From assembly GCA_963930655.1 (NCBI GenBank), contig OZ005611.1, positions 8,997,501 to 9,061,500 on the forward strand: a stretch of DNA of 64,000 nt, given 5' to 3'. Positions 57,997 to 64,000 of this stretch are shown piece by piece. The notes under the pieces are model-generated. The model saw only the letters and a program-made list of their open reading frames with translations, did no database searches and was not told where the DNA came from. The stretch's first letter is position 1; each line of letters opens with the position of its first letter. Both the position numbers and the translations under genes were made by a program. Source of the DNA: Myrica gale (Eukaryota > Streptophyta > Magnoliopsida > Fagales > Myricaceae).

Positions 57997-58476
57997 GAGG
58001 CAAAAAGGGGGAGTGGAGTTCTCGGCAGCGAAAGGTTTTTCTGTGTGTGAAATCGGGGTGTCCGTGGCCTTGTGGGCGCACCTTGGATCACCTTGGATGT
58101 GACCCGGTCGCACACCGGATAAAAGTTTAGAATATTCGCCCAGAGCAAGACGACTGGCTCAGGCTGCGACTTTTTTTATTCACGAGACGAAAAATTAACG
58201 TGTTATTTCCCGCTAAATAAAGCAGATTTTAAGCATGCCATTTTGTCGTGGTAATAAGAATTTCCTTTGCTTTTCCTCTTTGTAAAATGTCGGCTTCAAA
58301 TATACAAACCTTGTGACAAGGCGCACGAGCACACGTGAAATAGGTACCATACAATTACTATCTAAAACAATTTTAAAAAATTAAAATTAAAAACGTCAAT
58401 CGATAAAGAAGAGATCAAGATCAAGTTTAAGATCGTTCAATAATTATAAGATTCAAAATCAAACTCTACCTCTTAA
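57997..58476. other. upstream of small gene copy A
   Basis: No gene is recognised. This is promoter-side sequence up to the hAT element. Confidence 0.5.
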
Positions 58477-58871
58477 TATAGTTGTCCAAGTTCCGGTCCG
58501 GGCCGATTCGGTCCGGTTTGGCCAGCCAAACCGGCCATTTTGTAGAGTATATAGACCGGACCGGTCATATGACCGATTCAGTCCTGTCCGGCCACTGGTT
58601 TCGCCAGTTCGGTCTAGGCCGGTTTAGGTCATGCCATTTTGGGTCGATTTTGGGTTGGACCATGACATTTTGGGCCGATTTTGGGGTTGGACCGTGCTAT
58701 TTTGGACCAATTTCCGGTTTGGGCCGGTTTGGAGAGGTATACTCCGTTCCGGTCCCGAGTTTTCATGAGGATAACCCGGAACCGGACCGGAATACACCGG
58801 TTTCCCGGTCCGGTCCACCCGATTGCAAAAAATTCCACCGGTTTTGTCCAAAACCGGTCCGACCGGCCCTA
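58477..58871. mobile_element. hAT-like MITE, 395 bp, CCGGT-rich
   Basis: An 8-bp duplication CCTCTTAA flanks it (58469-58476 and 58872-58879), and the duplicated text extends a few bases on each side. The right end, read in reverse, starts TAGGGCCGGTCGGACC. The left end starts TATAGTTGTCCAAGTTCCGG, close to the TAGGGTTGT ends of other hAT copies here. The whole element is built of CCGGTC and GACCGG words and of direct repeats of the type CATTTTGGGCCGATTTTGGG (about 58631-58690). It has no coding capacity. Confidence 0.75.
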
Positions 58872-59637
58872 CCTCTTAATATGATTTAAGGATGTTCGGA
58901 ACAAGAAATTCGTCACTCGAATTTAATTTCTTTCAAGTTCATGTTTTTAAATTCGATATAATCCGATCTATTCAGATTGAGATGGATCGTTTACTGTTCG
59001 AGAGATCGGATCGACAAATTTTGCCCACCTTAATATGATTGATCTAACTTTATTATGTGGTCCACAACACTTCAAATACAAATCATTAACTATATGAAAA
59101 TTCGAACGTTTAAATCACTTCAATCAATTATTTGTTCTTTCTCACTGTCTGTTTGTCTCATAGCTTGTGTGCTGTAGCGTGGCTTCGTAATGGTCAATTG
59201 TGGCTAACCGGCGGAAGACTTGTCTTTGAGGTGTGGGCCGGATGGTGCTTGTTCTTTTTTTGTCTGCTTTTCCACTTGTCCGGCGGACGTAAGTTCATCT
59301 CAAAAGTTCAAGAAGGACAAGAGTGCGTATATCGTCCATAGCCCATCAAAAACGTTTTAAGCTTCAACAAGATCCCTATTTCGTTGTCCAATGGCTACGC
59401 GCGCCCATTGGGTAGAGATTGTCCTCTTCCTCCCACATGGCCCTCCCTCCACGCACAATTACGTGAACACCACTCAAGATGCGACGCTTCATTCCATAGC
59501 TGTAGGCTTTATTAGGAATAGGCATGAGACTGAGATTTGGAATAACCAAGTGAGGGGGTCCAGGGCTGCGATCTCCCAACCTTTCTCTGTGCATTCTGTC
59601 GTCTTCTGTTTTTGGGTCTAGGTACTGTTCCGTGAAG
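58872..59637. other. spacer between two hAT-like elements
   Basis: No gene is recognised. The frames at 59132-59341 and 59391-59621 have no family features. Confidence 0.5.
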
Positions 59638-60359
59638 TAGGGCCGACTAACGGTTGAAACGGTGCCGGTTTGATATTGGCACTAGTAAGACCGATTTTGA
59701 CGTGTATCGACTGACCACAATAACCGGCCATTTTCGATGCCGGTTTTACCGGTAACTGTTAATTACACCAACAACCACAAAAATCAATCGATCCAGAAAA
59801 TATTTCAGAACACAAAAATACTCGATCAAACAATCTCCATAAAATTAGAATGAAGAATATTAATTTTTTAGATATATAAGTAGCGTAGTCTTCCGTGGAA
59901 GCATATAAATCAAACCCAAGAGAGGCCAAAAACAGAGATTTGGAGCTGTTTGGCAATTTCACTAGGCAAAGAAATACATGCACTCCATCAAACTATGACG
60001 GCAAGAGAAAGTGGAGAAGGCGACATCGTCGGAGGAAAGAGGCAACGGCGTGGGGAGAGAGAGACATCGGAGAGGGAGAGAGTGAGTAGAGAGAAAGGAG
60101 GCAGCAGGGGTTAGGGAGAGAGTTATTGGAGAGCAATTGATTTGAATTTCCCGATTGCTCTCTCCAGGCGCGCAGCTCTCTTCAGTCTTCAAGTAGAGAA
60201 CAGGGCCTTTAAAAAAAAAGTAGCAATAAACTACCGAAGAGCGGGCCGTTACGGCGTTACCTACAATACCAACACCGGAAACCCCCGATCTGACAGTTCT
60301 CGAATTCTCGATGCCAATGACAGTATAATCGACACCGACGGCACATTTGCTCAGTCCTA
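59638..60359. mobile_element. probable non-autonomous hAT element, 722 bp
   Basis: The left end is TAGGGCCGACTAACGG and the right end, read in reverse, TAGGACTGAGCAAATG. The outer flanks CCGTGAAG and ACGTGCAG agree at 6 of 8 positions, consistent with a decayed 8-bp duplication. Subterminal CCGG/ACCGGT words and a GA-rich core (60000-60120) resemble the 1944-bp hAT element at 26794-28737. No transposase is coded. Confidence 0.55.
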
Positions 60360-60504
60360 ACGTGCAGTGGGGCATAAGTTTTTTTTTTTTTTCCCTAAGT
60401 GGGCATAAGATAAGCTTATTATCAGTTGAATAAGCTCACATTCTGCTTAACTTTATCATAAACAATTCCATCCTTGACAAATTATTTTATGTGAATTATT
60501 TTTC

Positions 60505-60880
60505 ATATTTTGAAATATGAACTCGAGAAAAAGTCATGTAATTATTCGGATCTCTAACTCGAAACCAAAACATTCAAAAAAAATCAGATCTTGAAGGTTT
60601 AACTTCTTTTGAGATTGGGATCGGATTTTGAAACATGAAACTAAGAAAAATTAAGTTCATGTTTAAGTTTCTAACACCAAACCAAAATATTTAAAGGAAC
60701 ATGATCTTAACCTTGAGGTTGAAATCGGATTTTGAAACATGAACCCGAAAAAATTAAGTAATTGTTCAGATCTCTAACTCAAAACCAAATCATTCAAAAG
60801 AATTTTATCCCGATAATTTTAACTTTTTTCAGTGTGGTGGGATTTCAAACAATGAACTCCAGAAAAACTTTGCTAGAAAA
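60505..60880. repeat. minisatellite of about 110-bp units
   Basis: Three full units and part of a fourth start near 60507, 60623, 60728 and 60842. Each carries ATTTTGAAA-ATGAAC, AGATCTCTAACTC-AAACCAA and CATTCAAAA-type text, with about 20-25 percent divergence. It is intergenic and non-coding. Confidence 0.8.
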
Positions 60881-61463
60881 TATTAAAAAAATACTTTTAA
60901 TAACATATTTAATGTAACAACTACTAGAAAATAGATTATTTTACTAAATATAATGGATTTAAAACTACTGTAGAATACTTTACTTCGAAACAAACGGAGC
61001 CCTAATGTAATTCCATTTTCGAAGCACGGGTGATGGGCATATCTGCTAGATCCAAGCCAAAGATATTTTCGATACTTTTTAAAGAACTCAAATTCCAGAT
61101 ATTTTGGGGAGGATTTTACGCACTTGTTGTTTCAAATAATAAGACAAGATCTTGGATTATTGAGACTGTTGTTTTCTCTCCCAGCTTGATCAGTAACCGT
61201 TCTCAGATATTATTTTCCACGAAACTAATAAATCTGGATGAAAAAAATATTTTTTTTTTGGCAAGATTCATGACGGCGAGTGGTGGAAACATACCCATCA
61301 TGCAGGAAACCCATATGAGTGTACTGCCACTGGAAAATTCAAGAATTTTAGTCTAATTTTTAACATAACTTTACACATCTTTTTTGGCCCGGTACTACAT
61401 AGTCACAGACTCACACATGAAGGAAGAGGAAAAGGAACCAAAAAGACAGAAGCTGCTTCATTT
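60881..61463. other. intergenic
   Basis: AT-rich DNA. The open frame at 61030-61356 has no motif. The last bases (about 61380-61463) are probably the 3' region of the following minus-strand gene. Confidence 0.5.
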
Positions 61464-61703
61464 TCAAGCACTGCAGCACTCGTTCATCATAGAAACTGAG
61501 CCCTCAGTGTACAGCAACACAGGCGCGTTGACTCGCATGGTCCGGCGAAAAGCTTGAACGAGCCCTCCCTGCAGGCTTCCCTCCTTGGGTTGAACCTTCT
61601 GGCTGGACTCTCCATTACTAGCGCTCGAGGCGTTAGAAAAGAGGGTTTGGCCCTTTTCTCGCAGCTTGCCTAGCTTAGTCCAGATATCCACCTGCCCAGA
61701 CAT
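61464..61703 (-). CDS. small protein of unknown function, 79 aa (copy B)
   Basis: A single-exon minus-strand frame begins MSGQVDIWTKLGKLREKGQT. It has a Ser/Gln-rich middle and ends VLLYTEGSVSMMNECCSA. Like copy A it has an N-terminal helix with one Trp followed by Leu/Lys heptads, LFS-N/K-A, a polar linker and a short hydrophobic C-terminal motif with Cys. A TATA-like box lies about 105 bp upstream of the ATG. Both genes have the same strand, a similar promoter distance and a similar size, so duplication of one ancestral gene is plausible, though identity is low. Function is unknown. No targeting signal is apparent. Confidence 0.7.
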   Translation of the reverse strand: MSGQVDIWTKLGKLREKGQTLFSNASSASNGESSQKVQPKEGSLQGGLVQAFRRTMRVNAPVLLYTEGSVSMMNECCSA

Positions 61704-61806
61704 GGTCTAAAATCTACCTTGGCAACGAAAACGGACAAATTAGTATTTGAGATGAATATTTGGAGCTTTTGGATCGTTGATTGAGATGTGAATGAGAAGC
61801 CGGGTT

Positions 61807-61815
61807 CATATATGA
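61807..61815 (-). promoter_or_regulatory. TATA-like box of small gene copy B
   Basis: On the minus strand TCATATATGAACCCG lies about 105 bp upstream of the ATG at 61703, at nearly the same distance as the TATA box of copy A. Confidence 0.5.
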
Positions 61816-63262
61816 AGTTTGAGAAGTAGTGGAAGACCAGATGGGGATATACAGTACAGAGGCGCACATGTTATTATATTTTAATCTGTGTGCTTTGGAA
61901 TAGAGACAAACAGACGAAGGGCCACTTTGGTTGGCGTTTCGTCGTCTTCTTTGCACCCACAGGAAGTCGCAAAGCAACAGCAAGCGAGCCAGTGGTATCT
62001 CATTACCCTGGTAAAAATAGCTAGTGGTATCTCTAGGGATACGGGTTACGCTAGCTGTCTCGCACTCACACTCACACTCACACTCACACTCACACTCACA
62101 CCAGTAGTACTGTTTCTAGTCCATATCTTCCTTTCATCTTTTTGCGGTAAACGTCATGCCACCGATGCCAGTAAAAACTTAGCAAAATGTATATGTATGA
62201 AAGAAAAACAATTTTCATCAGTCCTAGGAGCTGGAGCATTAAGCCAACAAGTTCAATGTAGAAGCTGGTGTCCAGGTCTTTTGAACTCCTCAACTCTTCC
62301 AACCGAAGTTCCACACAATTTTCCCATTTCCATTTCAAGTAGTCTCACAGATCACTGGTTAAAGAAAGACAAGTGTCAGAAGTCGACTGCAGCCTATTAA
62401 CAATGGACAAACCTTCCCAAAGAAAAGCAGGGAATGCCAAAGTTCACATGAACCTGGGGAGTTTTTGTGGAATTGAGTTGTGACAAAATAGTTACTAGGG
62501 TATCATTTTCGACAAATCAGTCACTGTAGTCACCTTTATTGTTAAAAATAGGTTCCTCCGATCTATTGGTCGTCCAGCAACTTACGGGAGGAGGCTGACT
62601 TGTCAATTTTTACACGCCAGCAGCCAATAAGAAGAGGACATGCGTCCTACTAATTCTAGTCAACGGCACATATGATTTCCCCTTCTTTTAGAAGCCCACC
62701 TCAGCTGTCATGTCAGAACTTAAAGAAAAATTCCATTATTATCATGTTGCACTTAACCCCACGTTCCTGACACTTGTAATCTAAAAATCCCCAAATCACT
62801 TTTGACTTAACCAGAGTTCGGTGCAACCCAACGTCCCCCTTACCATTTCAAATCGTCGGCGTCCCATTTTCAGACTTCGTCGTCGTCCTCGATGCCGATG
62901 TCTTCTGGATCATTTACGTCGTCCCGTAAAGATGGAGCAGGAACACGAAAGTGCAACTTTGTTTTTTTAAAATAATTTGAGGGTAGTGCTTGTATCTTTC
63001 TGGTTGTTGTACATTGATACGTTAGAACTTAATTATTTTTTTGCATCTGGGGGGACTTCGAACTTATTAGGAAGCATGGTTGGTTAGCTGCATTTAACTT
63101 CCATGTCTAAAATGAAGATTTCTTAGGTATGTGTCAGTTTTTAAATTGCTGTCAGGAGTTGTGGCTATGAGATGCAGAGTTCATACTTATTGTAGATCAA
63201 TTGCTACATATGCTTCTGGTGATACAAGATCTCTTTCTTATTTGGAGCTCCTTTTTTGGAGT
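61816..63262. other. intergenic, with a possible one-sided MULE end
   Basis: From about 62480 to 62720 the style of the sequence (ACAAATCAGTCACTGTAG, then TAGGTTCCTCCGATC) resembles MULE inverted repeats, but no partner end was found in the window. At 62892-62960 a short frame MPMSSGSFTSSRKDGAGTRK is followed by Cys. It resembles the start of a GRF-type protein but stops at once. No gene can be supported. Confidence 0.35.
62063..62100. repeat. CACACT hexanucleotide repeat
   Basis: About six tandem units of CACACT/ACTCAC. Confidence 0.9.
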
Positions 63263-63310
63263 CAGTGGCGGAGCCAAGGGGGGTCAAGCCGGGGCAGCTG
63301 CCCCCCTTGG

Positions 63311-63313
<3 letters not shown>

Positions 63314-63352
<39 letters not shown>
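63314..63352. repeat. TA microsatellite
   Basis: About 19 TA units inside the terminal part of the hAT element. Confidence 0.95.
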
Positions 63353-63357
<5 letters not shown>

Positions 63358-63865
63358 TTTTATATGTATTTTCCTATCTATTTTATATATATAGTTTAAT
63401 GTGTTGTGGTTTATAAGTCAAGTCTTTCAACATTATGGTTTTTTTATTGTTTCGGTTCATTATATCTATTTTACTATAAAAATATATTCAATACACATAT
63501 TTTCTACTTATAGAGTGCTAAAATCTGGCAATATAATCTCATTGTTTTTGGGGAAAATTTATTTAGATTAGTTTGAAGAGTTGTTCAGCGGTAGAGTAGG
63601 TAGGAGAATTACATGTTGATTACTTGTCTCAAATTTCTCACATCCCATGCGTAAGAGAGAGGGAGAGAGGAGATATGGAGTTTATAAATCTTTGTTCATT
63701 TATATTTTGATTACTTAATATGCTGAACATAATAGTAACCTAGTAGACATATAAATGTTGTATATTTGAAGAGATTATAACGTTGGTGTTTAAAGTTTTA
63801 TTGTTTTTAATTTTGATTAGTGAATTGAATTGGTTGATGAATTTTCATTTTGTTTTGTTTAGATT

Positions 63866-64000
63866 ATGGATAAGTTTTGGATAAAAAAAAGTCAGCCAAT
63901 GTGGAATCGCTTAGTACTCCTACTTTTGATGCGAATATTAGTTCGAAAAGACCTTGTCTTTTGTTTAGTCTGGATTATATTATTGCTGACTCAAGGTTAC
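63866..64000 (+). pseudogene. N-terminus of a hAT transposase, frameshifted
   Basis: The ATG at 63866 begins MDKFWIKKS. After a frame change of one or two bases near 63891 the text continues ESLSTPTFDANISSKRPCLL and then DYIIADSRL. This matches the opening of TTF-zinc-finger hAT transposases (DUF4371 and ZMYM1-like), which start MDRFF-KK and reach a D-P-G-L/R motif just before the zinc finger. Only about 45 codons lie in the window. Confidence 0.55.

Larger units (their letters stand above)
63263..64000 (+). mobile_element. 5' part of a hAT element, TTF/DUF4371 transposase type (runs off the window)
   Basis: CAGTGGCGGAGCCAAGGG at 63263 is a typical plant hAT terminus, followed by a G/C-rich palindromic segment (GGGGCAGCTGCCCC). 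A transposase-like start codon occurs 603 bp in, at 63866. The right end lies outside the window, so length and target duplication cannot be checked. A TA microsatellite (63314-63352) lies in the subterminal part. Confidence 0.65.

Noticed and set aside
1-64000. CRISPR array, bacterial operon or phage signals
   Set aside because: The sequence is plant nuclear DNA. Direct repeats found here are tandem duplications, microsatellites or transposon parts, with no regular spacer pattern.

Overview
The window is nuclear DNA of a flowering plant, most likely a eudicot. The evidence is GT-AG introns, plant-specific gene families (CASP-like, ATL RING-H2, XLG G protein, CYP74, plant-type PPR), a plant tRNA-Ile, many microsatellites, and a dense population of Mutator-like (MULE) and hAT elements plus one Copia fossil. 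Genes are widely spaced, so this looks like an ordinary gene-containing arm of a moderately repeat-rich genome. The species cannot be named from sequence alone.

Intact host genes, left to right: a three-exon CASP-like 5 membrane protein (4922-6418, minus); TOM6 of the mitochondrial import pore (10167-10331, minus); an ATL65-type RING-H2 E3 ligase (15659-16867, plus); a 19-exon long-chain acyl-CoA synthetase (19574-25222, plus) with an antisense tRNA-Ile(AAU) in its first intron; a seven-exon proteasome assembly chaperone 2 (31802-35716, minus); an intronless JINGUBANG-type WD40 protein (42366-43799, plus); an eight-exon XLG1-like extra-large G protein (50149-56155, plus); and two small, apparently related minus-strand genes of unknown function (57654-57878 and 61464-61703). 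The reading frames of all four multi-exon host genes close exactly when the exons are joined (154, 659, 279 and 893 residues). They are unrelated housekeeping, lipid, signalling and ubiquitin genes and do not form a pathway cluster.

Broken host genes: an At2g15980-type PPR gene (682-2142) and a 3'-truncated CYP74 cytochrome P450 (29300-30172, minus).

Mobile DNA: four MULE-type elements or MITEs were delimited, or nearly so. A 639-bp element (2436-3074), a 1416-bp Pack-MULE carrying fragments of two immune/receptor genes (3438-4853), a 106-bp foldback MITE (45031-45136) and a 3.2-kb long-TIR element (45198-48378) each have perfect 9-bp target duplications. The last carries an apparently intact two-exon zf-GRF zinc-finger gene of 131 residues and is the most interesting object in the window. 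hAT-type elements rich in CCGGT motifs lie at 26794-28737 (perfect 8-bp duplication), 39537-40197, 58477-58871 and 59638-60359. A further hAT of the TTF/DUF4371 transposase type begins at 63263 and runs off the right edge. A broken Copia element occupies 11242-14782.
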